From Berberis thunbergii (lineage: Eukaryota > Streptophyta > Magnoliopsida > Ranunculales > Berberidaceae): DNA of 64,000 bases. A model generated the notes under the pieces. That model searched no databases, was not told where the DNA came from, and saw only the letters and a program-made list of their open reading frames with translations. Positions 55,004 through 64,000 of the stretch are shown piece by piece. The position numbers were made by a program, and so were the translations under genes. The stretch's first letter is position 1. Every line of letters begins with the position of its first letter. The stretch covers positions 62,001 through 126,000 of the forward strand of contig QNQO01001156.1 in assembly GCA_003290165.1 (NCBI GenBank), read 5' to 3'.

Positions 55004-56317
55004 TTAACATGCATTCTTTACAACAAAAGTTGGGCTGCCTCCCAGTAGCGCTTGGTTTAACGTCATCAGCCCGACAAATATTCTTCCTAAAAAATGGTGT
55101 ATCGAAAAGTGGAAAGGAAGAACATGACAAACACTTAGTCCATGGTCGTATATCAACAACCTGAACAGTTGAGGATCAGTCCACCCAAATATAGTAATCA
55201 CATGGGGCACCAAATACACAAGGACATCCCAAAAGTGACCAGTAGTCATGCACAACAGAGTATTCTTGCGTGCTCCAAAAAGGGAACATCCTATGTCTGG
55301 TTCCAAATCAGAAGATTGAATAATTTTTACAATAGGATGGTGAAAACTGAAATCCTCACTCAGGAACATGGGATCCACATAATTAGCCCTGGTCAATGGA
55401 AATGTGATGCAAGTAGATATAACTATAGATATATCAGGTGGTACAGGCTCATTACATGAATCACACAAAAATGTTGGGTTGGATAGCTCAACAACACCCT
55501 CAACCCTAGAGTTGACACTACTTATGGATTGCACTCTCTTACTAGATATCTCTCCCAACTTCTTTGGGACAACCTGTTTTGAATTCAATATAGATAAAAT
55601 AATAACAGGCAAAATATCATCAGTACCTGAAAACGCATACCTGAGGGTGTCAGGTAATTGTTTAAGGTCAAGCTCAGGTGGCTCAACTGATGGGACTAGT
55701 TTTGACTCACTGAGTGGAAGAGACTCCACTTTAGACTTCCATTTATAACTAGGATCCACAATGGGGACTGAGTCAAGCAAATCATTGACTTCCCTAATGG
55801 AATCATCAACATCAAAGTCTAAATGAAAATGAGTCAAGCAAGCCTCTAAATGGTCATGTGTATCATGAAAACAGTCAAGGAGAGACTCTAAAGAATGATC
55901 ACAGTTTGATTCCATGCATGAGTCACTAGGAAGGCATATGTCTAATGAGTCAACATGGGAAGGAGATGTTTGTAGTGTCTCAGAATCTACAGGTTCATCA
56001 ATAAATGAGGCTTTATCAGCCTTCTTATTAGAGGAAGATGCAACCTGTGTAAAATTGGGTGAGGATATAATAACACTTAAGTCAGGTATTCCTACCTGAT
56101 TGTCAACCAGTTTTCCACTCCTAAGGGTAGTAATGGATTTGACATCTTCACTGTCCGGCTCACATGTGCCACTCATTTCAAATGAACCAATTGGGTTGGA
56201 AATAGGTTGGCTAGGGAATATTTCTGACTCTATCTCAGGAAGTGACTCAGCTATTTGACTGAAAGTCATCTCAAGTTTCTTGATAGCTTGAGAGTTTTGT
56301 CGATAAATAACTGTCAA
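55004..56317 (-). CDS. gag-C-terminal/pol-tail fusion ORF of the non-autonomous element, 437 aa
   Basis: The longest intact frame in the window. The N-terminal part has EIESEIFPSQPISNPIG and ITTLRSGKLVDNQV, both standard in the region after gag of Athila/Tat elements (LRSGK.V). A serine/aspartate-rich acidic stretch follows, then LDLKQLPDTLRYAFSGTDDI and LPVIILSILN, the pre-RT segment. There protease, RT, RNase H and integrase should follow, but the frame continues through Cys/His-containing, partly hydrophobic sequence into GRIFVGLMTLNQALLGGSPT and FVVKNAC, the pol tail. No catalytic motif is present. The first ATG in frame was taken; similarity continues upstream (56330-56640, with a stop at about 56318), so the true start is probably further up. 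Confidence 0.65.
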   Translation of the reverse strand: MTVIYRQNSQAIKKLEMTFSQIAESLPEIESEIFPSQPISNPIGSFEMSGTCEPDSEDVKSITTLRSGKLVDNQVGIPDLSVIISSPNFTQVASSSNKKADKASFIDEPVDSETLQTSPSHVDSLDICLPSDSCMESNCDHSLESLLDCFHDTHDHLEACLTHFHLDFDVDDSIREVNDLLDSVPIVDPSYKWKSKVESLPLSESKLVPSVEPPELDLKQLPDTLRYAFSGTDDILPVIILSILNSKQVVPKKLGEISSKRVQSISSVNSRVEGVVELSNPTFLCDSCNEPVPPDISIVISTCITFPLTRANYVDPMFLSEDFSFHHPIVKIIQSSDLEPDIGCSLFGARKNTLLCMTTGHFWDVLVYLVPHVITIFGWTDPQLFRLLIYDHGLSVCHVLPFHFSIHHFLGRIFVGLMTLNQALLGGSPTFVVKNAC

Positions 56318-56730
56318 TTATGTGATATCCTGAGAATTTTGCTCAAGCATTTCTCCTGTTCGCTGCATGACACGAGTTAAGGCGTCCTCTAAACTAGATA
56401 TGTTAGAAGGATGAACAACTTGATGAAATTGAGACTCATTATCAGGAATGAAAGCTTGAGGAGTCTAAGGAGTGTCTAGAGGGCCTTCATGGTACTGCCA
56501 TGAGCCCATGAGAAGTCAAGATGATAGGCTAAACCTGGGTTGTAATAATCTAAATATGGATCATAATCAGGTCGTCGCATGGCATTAAATGCATTGACTT
56601 GCTCAGGAAACCAAGATGGATAATCCCTTGTGTTCATTTTTTTTAAATCACTAACTCTAAAAATATACACAGACTTACATGCAATCAGCAACCAATAAAT
56701 GCACAAGAAACATGCCTCCCTAAGCAATCA
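56318..56730 (-). pseudogene. upstream gag-like segment, separated by stops
   Basis: The minus strand from about 56640 encodes MNTRDYPSWFPEQVNAFNAM, then YDPYLDYYNPGLAYHLDFSW, resembling the YDPYSNTYNPGWRDHPNFSW motif of Athila/Tat gag. After a TAG at about 56464, another frame gives ALTRVMQRTGEMLEQNSQDI, then a stop, then the 437-aa frame. It therefore appears to be the N-terminal continuation of that ORF, interrupted by two stops. The capsid core and zinc knuckle are not seen. Confidence 0.55.
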
Positions 56731-57974
56731 ACGTTTTTGAGATCAATTATCTTTTTATCTTTGGGGGACAATTATTTCTTATGTAATCTTTATGACAGAG
56801 CAATGGGTGCTACAAGTTGATCCTAAGAGTGTACACTTTACACCGCAAAGTTCAAAATCAGTAGGCCAGAATTTTGTTTCAAAGAAACCGGATTATCACA
56901 CAAGAGAAGGAGGTCACAATGGTCCAATTAAGTACTTTCTTGTGCTACCGCTCTGTAAGCCAATAGATGTGAGAACGATGTGATGTTAAATGTACACTTG
57001 AGGCCTGTGTTCCTAACCCAAAACTGTTAGTTACATCAATCCTTCTTGTGGATCGTAGCTTACTTATGACTCGACGTATCGGGTAAATTACCCTTGTGGC
57101 AATGGCCTCTCGGAGTTCATTGAATGATTAAACCCATCGTCACTTTTAGCTTTGGTCAACACAAAATTATTGGATTCACCTTGGTCTTGGTTGTCCTATG
57201 AACACCATACCTAAAAGATGACTCTATCTAACTTGCTAATTGATTGTAATTATGTTTTGCTATTGGTTGCACACAGCTGGAGTGATGAGGTGGGGATATC
57301 AAGTCCCATCAGTTTCTATTTAGAAGTTGAGTCTGCTTATTATGAATTACTAAAGTTTAGCATCCACAATTACAGTAATTAAAGAACCAATCACACAATT
57401 TCAAACAATTACACAAAGCACCTGGTCGCTAACACATTGCGTGTGATAGAAATACTTACAGTGTGCGTATTCCGTTCTACACAAAAAGTTAACACAATTC
57501 AAAAAAATGTCCGACTTCGTTTTATCTGTTTCAATCAGCACACAAGTATAAACAATCAAATTACTGGTCTTGGTCTTAGAAGTTGGAGTTCTAAATCATA
57601 AAAAAATTATTGGGTAACAATTAAAATTGTTTCCCTATAATTTCTTTTGACTTGAAAAATTTTGGGTTTTATTTTTTTTATTTTTTGTTGATTAAACAAA
57701 ATGAAAAATAGTAGAGTTCTCAAAAATTATTACACCTCACACTCGTAAAACGGGGTGAAAATAAAATTAAAACTCTCCTCACAAAATAAAAAAATAATTA
57801 AAAAAACTTTGGTTGATGTTTGCAGGATCGTCCAATTTTCTCGAGAAGCGTGTATTCTACAAAATAAAACAAAAAATGAGTGTAAAAAGAACTTAATAAA
57901 ATAAAAATAAAAATAAAAATATTTTTTTAAAATTTAGTGAAAATAAATCTTAAATTCAATTACACCGCTACCTT
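56731..57974. other. leader between primer site and gag-like frame
   Basis: About 1.2 kb without an open frame. Contains a run-rich AT stretch at 57640-57960. Length and lack of coding are usual for the leader (packaging region) of large non-autonomous LTR elements. Confidence 0.45.
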
Positions 57975-57991
57975 CCCCGCCAACGGCGCCA
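57975..57991 (-). other. tRNA-Asp primer-binding site
   Basis: The minus strand reads TGGCGCCGTTGGCGGGG, which differs at one base from the complement of the plant tRNA-Asp(GUC) 3' end (TGGCGCCGTTGCCGGGG). Six bases (AAAACT on the plus strand) separate it from the LTR. This primer is typical of Athila-type gypsy elements. Confidence 0.88.
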
Positions 57992-57997
57992 AAAACT

Positions 57998-59861
57998 TGT
58001 TGTGAATTTTATTAACCTAAATTAATAGACTAATTTAACCCACTTGTAATAACCGCAAGTGCACGGTGTCTAACTGGTAGACAACGGCAAGTACGGGTCG
58101 ATCCCACTAGGAAGGTGGATGCAATTGAATTTTAGAAATTATCTAAACTAATTTGGAGGAAAATGGGGTTACAATATTTTTAAAAACTAAACTAAAAAAT
58201 AAAAATAAGAAAAATAAAAGAAAAGGAAAAGATGGATTTTGTGGGTTTGGACTCACAAATGAGTTAGCAAAAAGATTTAAATCTAAATTACTGAAATTAT
58301 AAACGAGAAGCTTTAGGGATGATGATCTCTTGCTTACACCGAAGATGTGATCATTAAAATCCAATTATCATCATATTAAGTTTCTGACAAACATTAACAA
58401 TTTATTTCAAGCAAATAAACTCTTACCAAGCATTAAGTGTTTTTTAGAGCACACTTAATCAAAGTTTAAGCTTAATAATTTTAGCACAAGTTTTGAATAT
58501 TGATAAAATGTTAATCTAACTACCAAACATATCAATTTTTAATCGAACATGAAAGGTGAAAGCAAATTATCAATTTTCAGAAATAAATTGTAATTAACAA
58601 TTAAGCATTTAAGTCAGTAAAATAAATTAAAATGCGTTATGCAACCCTTTTGGTTTGTCGTAAACTCAATGTGGTGGTACTCAATAGATCAACAGGTGAT
58701 CAGAACACAAATCCCGAGAAAATGTTCCAAAATGCTCTGTGGTGGTACATAGCAGAAATCAGGGTGTGAGACTCAGTTTCCCGCCAGAAAGAAACATAGC
58801 CTCTGCGCTCTTGTCGTCGTCTCCAGCGAGCAGCGTCACTGCTCCTTCTTCGTCCGTGCTCCTCGCGAGCTCCTTCGTCCTCCAACCAGTTCTGAAACCT
58901 GCAAAAGAGAGAGGGGGTGAGGAACAATGAGAGATAGATGCGATGAGAACAAAAGAAAATAGAGAGAGATGGTGGCGGAGAACTGTTTCTATTCCTGTCG
59001 CAGCGGTGGTTGTGCGCCGCTCTGACGCGCCGCTGGTGACGGTGGTCGTGAAAGAGGGAGACAGAAAGGAGGCCGAGACGAAAAGAGGGCGGTGATGGCA
59101 GCTCGGACGGTCTGTCTGGCTCTGTGGCGAGGCGAAACAAAGTCGCTATGATGATGGTGGCTCTATTTCGCAGCGATGATGGTGGCTCACGATGCTCAGT
59201 GCTTGGTTGTCGGACAGGAACGATGGCGGAGGGACAGTATGTGTGGTGCTCGGTGGAGGAATATTGAAGGTTTGATAGGAAACAGGGTTGACACTCCCTT
59301 GTTTCTTGGTGGTGGCTGTATTCAGACGGTGGTGGTGGCTCGTTTGGTGGTGATGGTGGAGTGATCTGGACAGAGAGGGAGTGAGAGATGGATGTTGATG
59401 CGATGGGTGTGGTGAAAATCACTTTGTGAGGGAAGAGGGTATGATTTTTGCTATTGATGCTTGATTCCCTTCTCATCCTCCCCTTTTCTCACCATTTTCT
59501 CTTGTATTTATAGAGAATGAGCACAATGAATAGAAATGAGATAAATGGATGATTCATGGAGTGAATCAAGGTATAATTGAGAGAATATTTTTTGGGTAGG
59601 ATTGGGTTTGGGTTTATGGGTTAGGTTTTTTGGGTTTAAGTTATGGCTTGGTTTTCGGTTTAAGGGTTTAGATATGTGACCCTCTACTTTGTACCACCGC
59701 TAGAATCGACCAATTGTCATTCCTTAAATTGTCGCCTTAATACGATTTCATCGTTCATGCTCAAATTTCTACAAAGACATAAAAACGAAATAATTACTAT
59801 AAAATATAATAATCGAAAACACTAACATATATAAATTAATGGATATATTATGTGAATATCA
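57998..59861 (-). repeat. 5' LTR of the non-autonomous element
   Basis: It runs from TGTTGTGAATTTTATT to GTGAATATCA and aligns throughout with 51282-53146. Differences include scattered substitutions, a divergent patch at about 59250-59330 (TTGACACTCCCTTGTTTC is unique here) and a small deletion near the end. The TATA box is at 59505-59512. A 258-codon frame on the minus strand (58700-59476) lies wholly in the LTR and is not conserved in the other copy. Confidence 0.92.
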
Positions 59862-59866
59862 GTAAC

Positions 59867-60520
59867 AAGTATCAATATGCTTGGTACGCCCATAGCATGT
59901 GGCATTCTTGCTCAGCTCTATGGCACTCTGACTATCACAATGCACAACATATTTATTTTGATTCACACCTAATTCCTTGAGTAATCTTTTCAACTATAAC
60001 ATTTCGTTCCCTGCTTTAGTAATGGCAATGTATTCGACTTCAGTCGTTGACAAGAGAACACACTTTTGCAATCTAGACTACCAAGATACAACTCCCCCTA
60101 CAAAAGTGAAAACATAACATGAAGTAGACCTCTTCCTATTAAGATCACCTGCCATTACTGCATCTATGAACCCTTCCAATACGGCTTCTGAATTACCAAA
60201 ATATAATCAAAGCTTTGAAGTACCCTTCAAGTACCTTAAAATCCATTTAAATGCATCCCAATGTTCTTTTCCTGGATTATCAAGATACATATTCACAACA
60301 CCAACTGCTTGAGCAATATCTTGTCTTGTACAAACCATCGCATACATCAAACAACCTACAACAGAGGATTTGAAATACCTATCATCTCCTTTTCATCATC
60401 AATGTTAGGAGACAACTTGGCACTTAACTTGAAGTTATTAGCAAGTGGAGTGCTCACAGGCTTAGCATCATTCATGTTGAGTCTTTCAAGCATCTGTTCA
60501 AAATATTTTTCTTGTGACAA
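59867..60520 (-). pseudogene. copia RNase H, N-terminal part
   Basis: The minus strand contains VVHCDSQSAIELSKNATCYG and RTKHIDTCY (the RNase H D-S-Q-S-A and H-I-D motifs). Further upstream are stretches of AEYIAITKAGNEM type (A.YIAI..A) and DLNRKRSTSCYVFTFVGG-like sequence near 60080-60130. Stops and small frameshifts occur. The domain is cut at 59866 by the LTR-element insertion. Confidence 0.85.
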
Positions 60521-61150
60521 TCACAACTTCTTAGTTTTCCTCTCACGTACAACTTTTATTCCCAAAATGTGTTGAGCTGGCCCCAAGTCTTTCATATTAA
60601 AAGACATAAACAAATCTTTCTTCAACTTACGAATCATATCAACATCGTTTACAACAATTAGCATATCATCAACATAAATCAAGAAAATAATGAAGTTGCT
60701 AGGCGAAAAATATTTGCAATAAACACAATGATCTAGAAGTGTTCTCTTGTACCCATGACCAATCATAAATGAGTCAAACTTCTTATACCATTGTTTTGGA
60801 GCTTGTTTCAGCCCATAAAGACTTTTCTTCAATTTGCAAATCATATGTTCTTTCCTTTTCAATTCAAAACCCTCTGGTTGTGCCACATAAATTTCTTCAT
60901 GCAAGTCTCCATGAAGAAACACAGTTTTAACATCTAACTGCTCAATCTCAAGATCCAGTCTAGCTGCAAGACTCAATACTACTCTGATAGAGGTCATTTT
61001 CATAAAGGGTGAGAATATCTCATCAAAGTCTATCCCTTTTTTTGCGTAAAGCCTTTCACCACTAATCGAGCTTTGTGTTTCACATTTTTTTCATCACCAT
61101 ACTTTTTCAGCTTGTACACTCATTTGTTTAGTCAAAGGTTTTCTACCTAT
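60521..61150 (-). pseudogene. copia reverse transcriptase
   Basis: The open part (60521-61003) encodes MTSIRVVLSLAARLDLEIEQ, LDVKTVFLHGDLHEEIYVAQ, PEGFELKRKEHMICKLKKSL and YGLKQAPKQWYKKFDSFMIG, then IIFLIYVDDMLIVVNDVDMI. YVDD is the catalytic palm motif, and LDVKT(A/V)FLHG and YGLKQ(A/S)PR(Q/W) are copia RT signatures, all present. Upstream (61004-61090) GIDFDEIFSPF precedes it with a frame break. Fingers and palm are nearly intact, but flanking frames are broken. Confidence 0.9.
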
Positions 61151-61349
61151 TGAAATCTCAACTATATCATAAGTATCATTCTTATGCAAGGAGCTCATCT
61201 CATCTTGCATAGCTTTCATCCAATTATTTATATATTTATGAGCTAGTACTTCTTGCAAATTTTATGGCTCGCCTTCTTTTGTAAACAAAACATACTCAGA
61301 ATCGGAGTACTTTTTTTTATGGTTGGGGTTATCTGATAGACCTTCTTAC

Positions 61350-61752
61350 CTAAGGCTCTACTATTTCTTGCTGAAGGGGTTGCTTTTCTTGTTCAGTTTC
61401 ATCTACTTGTACATGATCATCACCAACTTCATTTTCAGGCATATGGTCACCTAATATATCATCTGGCATTTCTCCCCTATTTTCAACATGCGACGAAGGA
61501 TGAGGAAATGGAGTAAAATCTGGTACCTCACTCTCGGTCTGCTTGGGCTTCTTAACCTTTTCAAAATCTGTAATGGTATGATCTTCATAAAAGACCACAT
61601 CTCTGCTTCTGACAATCTTCTTATTCTCAGGGTCCCACAATCTGTAACCAAACTGTTCATCTTCACAGCTAATGAAAATGCATGGAAATGCCTTATCATC
61701 AAGTTTTGATTTTTGTTTTTTAGGTACATGAACAAACGCTTTACACCCAAAT
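61350..61752 (-). pseudogene. copia integrase C-terminal region
   Basis: The minus strand reads CKAFVHVPKKQKSKLDDKAF, then SCEDEQFGYRLWDPENKKIV and RSRDVVFYEDHTITDF, the conserved GYRLWDPxxxKxxxSRDVxFxE block that ends copia integrase, followed by an acidic, low-conservation linker (EMPDDILGDHMPENEVGDDH). The sequence is interrupted at 61752 by a solo LTR. Removing 61753-61991 and one 5-bp duplication restores VFGCKAFVHVP. Confidence 0.88.
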
Positions 61753-61991
61753 TGTGATGACCCCCTCCCGCATTGTACTGATATTGTCCGCTTTGGGCTA
61801 CCATCCGGGCCTCACAGCTTTAAAAGGCCTCGATACAATGGGGAGCTGACCTTGCACATATAAGGATCATCCTCCTCCCCTACCCAGGCGATATGGGACT
61901 ATGATTTCCCTTGTAGCTCGTCCAACCTCTCTCGGCCTGTTGGACTCCAACCCTCACCCTCACCTCAGGTCCGCCCACTTAGGGTCTCACA
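61753..61991 (-). mobile_element. TRIM-like solo LTR, 239 bp
   Basis: Ends are TGTGATGACC and GGTCTCACA, flanked by the near-perfect 5-bp duplication CAAAT/CAAAC (61748-61752, 61992-61996). It contains GATATTGTCCGCTTTGGGC, CCTCACAGCTTTAAAAGGCC and ATATGGGACTATGATTTCCC, segments that I recognise from a widely conserved plant TRIM-type LTR (gatattgtccgctttgg...cctcacggttttaaaa...tgtgggatctcaca). It is GC-richer than its surroundings and non-coding. The strand was assigned arbitrarily from the host element; on the plus strand the TRIM consensus reads forward. Confidence 0.75.
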
Positions 61992-61996
61992 CAAAC

Positions 61997-62480
61997 ACCT
62001 TCAGATGAGAATATGAAATATTTTTACCTCTCCACACTCTTTCTGGAATATCACCATCCAAAGGAACTGAATGAGACTTGTTGATGAGGTAACCAAACAG
62101 TTTCAACCAAAAACACCTTCGGCAACTTAGCCATGCGAAGCATGCATTGGACCCTTTCTACAATAGTCCGATTCATTATCTCTGCCACTCCATTATGTTG
62201 TGGAGTGCAAGGAACTGTCATCTCATGTCATATACCATGTTCGTCACATTAAGCTTTAAATTTTTTGATGTGTACTCACCCCATTATCACTTTGAAGACA
62301 CTTAAAAAATCTACATGTTTCTCTTTCAACCCTGGCATGGAATTGTTGGAAGCACTGGAAAACTTGGTCTTTAGATCTGATGAAATGAATCCACAGTCTT
62401 GTATAAGGTGCAACACGCCTTGTTTTTTGCCACAACAAGTGAACATTTGGTAAGCTTCCAAGCACTATTACCAAAGTAAT
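61997..62480 (-). pseudogene. copia integrase zinc-binding and core region, broken
   Basis: Minus-strand frames give CCGKKQGVLHLIQDCGFISS-type sequence, SSASNNSMPGLKEKHVDFLS and LQSDNGVSTHQK (catalytic SDNGxE region, with the following GEY lost), later TVPCTPQHNGVAEIMNRTIV at about 62160-62220 (TP.QNGVAE.MNRT motif). The frames shift between these motifs. The HHCC zinc finger is reduced to remnants. Not functional. Confidence 0.8.
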
Positions 62481-62490
62481 TCATATATCA

Positions 62491-62838
62491 TTATTTATCC
62501 AAAACAAGTCCAGAAATCATATTTAGGGGAAGATCAAAAACATGACGTACATCTTTAAAAGTCAAAGTGCATAGCATATTAGTTTTGATACATACATCAC
62601 CCACTCCTACAATCTCGGAGAAACTAGTATTACCCATCTTCACACTGTCAAAGTCTCCTGCTTTGTAAGTAGTGAAGTAGTTTTTCCTTGGAGTATCGTG
62701 ATAAGATGCACCGGTGTCAATAATCCATTTGCTCCATTCGTTTGCAATATGCGAGCATTCATTTTCGTCACACAAAAGAACCATGGGTTGTTCATCTAAA
62801 ATAGCAGTTGTAGCATATTTACTATCATTTTTCTTCAC
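62491..62838 (-). pseudogene. copia protease
   Basis: The open frame of 115 codons contains WIIDTGASYHDTPRKNYFTT with the active-site D-T-G-A, then KMGNTSFSEIVGVGDVCIKT and LTFKDVRHVFDLPLNMISGL, the usual V(R/L)HVPDL..NLIS. end. The catalytic Asp and the I-G-D/V-G-D-V strand are kept. The frame ends at the boundary with integrase (GLVLDK), where a frameshift follows. Confidence 0.88.
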
Positions 62839-63548
62839 TTTTCCCTCTTTCCCCTTGAGTAATGAAAACAGTTTCTTTTAATGTGACCTAGTTTACCACA
62901 ATAATGACACTTAAACCTTGCATCACTTGACTTTGATATCCCTTTTGACTTATCACGATTTTTATCATAACCATGATATTTCGTATTTTTATCTCTCCCA
63001 TCATTTTCAATTACAAGTGCTTGGGATTGATTAGTACCTGTAGGCTTCCTTCTAGTCTCTTCATTGAGTAAGCTACTCGTAACCAACTCCATAGTAAGCT
63101 GTCCATTTGGTGTCGAATTACTAACAAACACCACCAACGTTTCCCAACTATCTGGTAATGTGCTAAGAAGTAACAATGCTTGTATTTCATCATCTAACAT
63201 TATCTTCATTTTTGACAACTGATTCACTATACTTTGCACCTTCTTCAAGGCCTTGTTCGCAACAGTTTTTCTTTCATACAAATTTTGGAGTTTAGTCCAA
63301 AGAGAATGAGCATACGTCTCAGCGGACACATGGTGAAATACTGTATCATCTATCCATTCCCTAATATGGCCAATAACTTTTCTATTTAATTTCTTTCACT
63401 CATCTACAGACATATCCTTTAGTTTAACATTATCATCTTCAGTCGGGGCATACAAATCTTTGCAATATAAAATATCTTTCATCTTTACTTTTCATATCAC
63501 ATAATTAGAGGCATTAAGGCTAATCATCCTCGTGTTGTTATTCTCCAT
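62835..63548 (-). pseudogene. copia gag with CCHC zinc knuckle
   Basis: Starts with MENNNTRMISLNASNYVI at 63548 and meets a stop (TGG to TGA-type change in the W-K position). It then gives YCKDLYAPTEDDN, another stop, and a long open part (62835-63329) with TYAHSLWTKLQNLYERKTVA, MKIMLDDEIQALLLLSTLPD, SWETLVVFVSNS and LLNEETRRK. The zinc knuckle is CHYCGKLGHIKRNC (C-X2-C-X4-H-X4-C). This is the UBN2-type gag of Ty1/copia. Two stops in the first 60 codons make it inactive. Confidence 0.88.
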
Positions 63549-63580
63549 GTCAATTCCACGCTAGCAATCTCCCAATAGTT

Positions 63581-63592
63581 GTTTTGATATCA
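63581..63592 (-). other. degenerate tRNA-Met primer-binding site of copia B
   Basis: The minus strand reads TGATATCAAAAC three bases inside the LTR. The initiator tRNA-Met complement used by most copia elements is TGGTATCAGAGC, so 9 of 12 positions agree. Position and order are right. Confidence 0.65.
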
Positions 63593-63595
63593 CTT

Positions 63596-64000
63596 TGTTG
63601 GGGAAAACAAAGCAAACAACTACAAAGAAATTCTACTAATGGAAGAACAAAGTAATATCGCCAAACAAATATTCTGTGCAAACAAATAATCAAGTAAAAT
63701 AAAGTACACAAAGATATACGTGGAAAATCCTTCAAGGTGAAAGGTAAAAACCACGGGGCAAATCCAATCAATCCACTAATCAATAAAATAAGTACAATGT
63801 TATTTTCAAGCCTTTTGCCCAAGGCTTGAGGAGTACAAAGAGCAATATAAGGGTTACCTCACAAGAGCTTCAATTAACTTCCCAATCAAAGGAAGATTAT
63901 ACCGAAACAAACGACACCAAAATTCGTCAAGAAACATATTCAAAACATACTTGTGAGTCTTCGATAAAACCCCAACAATCAGCTCCTCATTCTCTTATTT
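63596..64000 (-). repeat. 5' LTR of copia B, truncated by the window edge
   Basis: TGTTGGGGAAAACAAAGCAA begins at 63596 and the alignment with 50560 onward continues to about 63983 (CAACAATCAGCTCCT). After that the two copies part (TTGTGAGTCC on the left, CATTCTCTTATTT here). Either the LTRs differ by an indel or this copy ends early. Only 405 bases are visible. Confidence 0.85.

Larger units (their letters stand above)
51282..59861 (-). mobile_element. complete non-autonomous gypsy-type LTR element (8.6 kb)
   Basis: Two LTRs of 1865 and 1864 bp are flanked by a perfect 5-bp duplication GTAAC (51277-51281 and 59862-59866). A tRNA-Asp primer site lies next to the right LTR and a polypurine tract next to the left. 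The interior holds only a gag-C-terminal-like reading frame joined to the tail that normally follows pol. Protease, RT, RNase H and integrase are absent. It therefore resembles a gag-only or large deletion derivative of an Athila/Tat-type element that would need enzymes from a relative. The LTRs differ at several percent of sites by eye and by a few indels, so the insertion is not very recent. Confidence 0.93.
50560..64000 (-). mobile_element. Ty1/copia element B (3' LTR to partial 5' LTR), interrupted twice
   Basis: LTRs starting TGTTGGGGAAAACAAAGCAA lie at 50560 and 63596. Between them, on the minus strand and in copia order, are gag with a CCHC knuckle, protease, integrase, reverse transcriptase and RNase H. 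A degenerate initiator tRNA-Met primer site lies next to the right LTR. Two younger elements interrupt it: an LTR element at 51282-59861 and a solo LTR at 61753-61991. Without them the copy is about 4.6 kb to the window edge. Stops in gag, integrase and RNase H show it is dead. The right LTR is cut by the window end. Confidence 0.92.

Noticed and set aside
55142..55748. Plus-strand frames of 105-114 codons at 55142-55459 and 55404-55748
   Set aside because: They are antisense shadows of the 437-codon minus-strand frame at 55004-56317, which carries recognisable gypsy motifs.
58700..59476. 258-codon minus-strand frame, and 52192-52800 in the other LTR
   Set aside because: Both lie completely inside LTRs, differ in length and sequence between the two copies, and cover the CT-rich transcribed leader.
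1..64000. rRNA genes, telomeric repeats, organelle DNA insertions and riboswitches
   Set aside because: I looked for rDNA-like GC-rich blocks, TTTAGGG arrays, and plastid or mitochondrial gene sequence and saw none; reading by eye cannot exclude short diverged pieces.

Overview
This is nuclear DNA of a flowering plant, most likely a eudicot: AT-rich, without prokaryotic gene organisation, and built almost wholly from nested transposable elements. Plant Ty3/gypsy (tRNA-Asp primer site), Ty1/copia, L1-type LINE, SINE-like, TRIM-like and CACTA (En/Spm-type) elements are all visible. I find no intact ordinary host gene in the 64 kb. Every recognisable host-gene match is an exon fragment carried inside a CACTA transposon.

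Layout. 1-2154 and 19187-~23835 are two halves of one decayed Ty3/gypsy element on the minus strand. It is split by a 17-kb CACTA element (2155-19186, target duplication CCC). That element carries a TNPA-like (Transposase_24) pseudogene and pieces of a UBX-domain gene, an RF1-type release factor, CCR4-NOT subunit NOT1, an ARM-repeat gene (ARIA-like) and a HOS15/TBL1-like WD40 gene. A second CACTA element (10541-17912, duplication ATA) sits in an intron of the WD40 fragment. It carries pieces of PRT1, an IBTK-like RCC1/BTB gene, an IREG3-like transporter, an Argonaute and a pyruvate kinase. 23836-26330 is a dead LINE. 26362-28205 is a polypurine tract plus one LTR of a Sirevirus-like copia element.

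28530-50025 is a tandem array of about 1.9-kb units, each with internal ~125-bp subrepeats. It is interrupted by a third CACTA element (29743-39421, duplication AGG) carrying pieces of TAF6, nuclear pore anchor (NUA/TPR) and a CREG-like gene, and by a short LINE tail with a 13-bp target duplication. 50560-64000 is a Ty1/copia element on the minus strand, cut by the window edge. It is itself interrupted by a complete non-autonomous gypsy-like LTR element (51282-59861, duplication GTAAC) and by a 239-bp TRIM-like solo LTR (61753-61991).

The main biological point is the CACTA family. Thirteen recognised host genes have been copied, with introns and splice sites, into three nested elements. In all thirteen cases the fragment lies in the same orientation as the carrying element, downstream of a CT-rich leader. 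One exon is an in-frame fusion of two unrelated host genes. The element termini are arrays of palindromes whose sequence differs between the two CACTA families while the architecture is the same. Reading frames of the interrupted gypsy and copia polyproteins are restored when the inserts and one copy of the duplication are removed, so the order of insertion is readable from the sequence.
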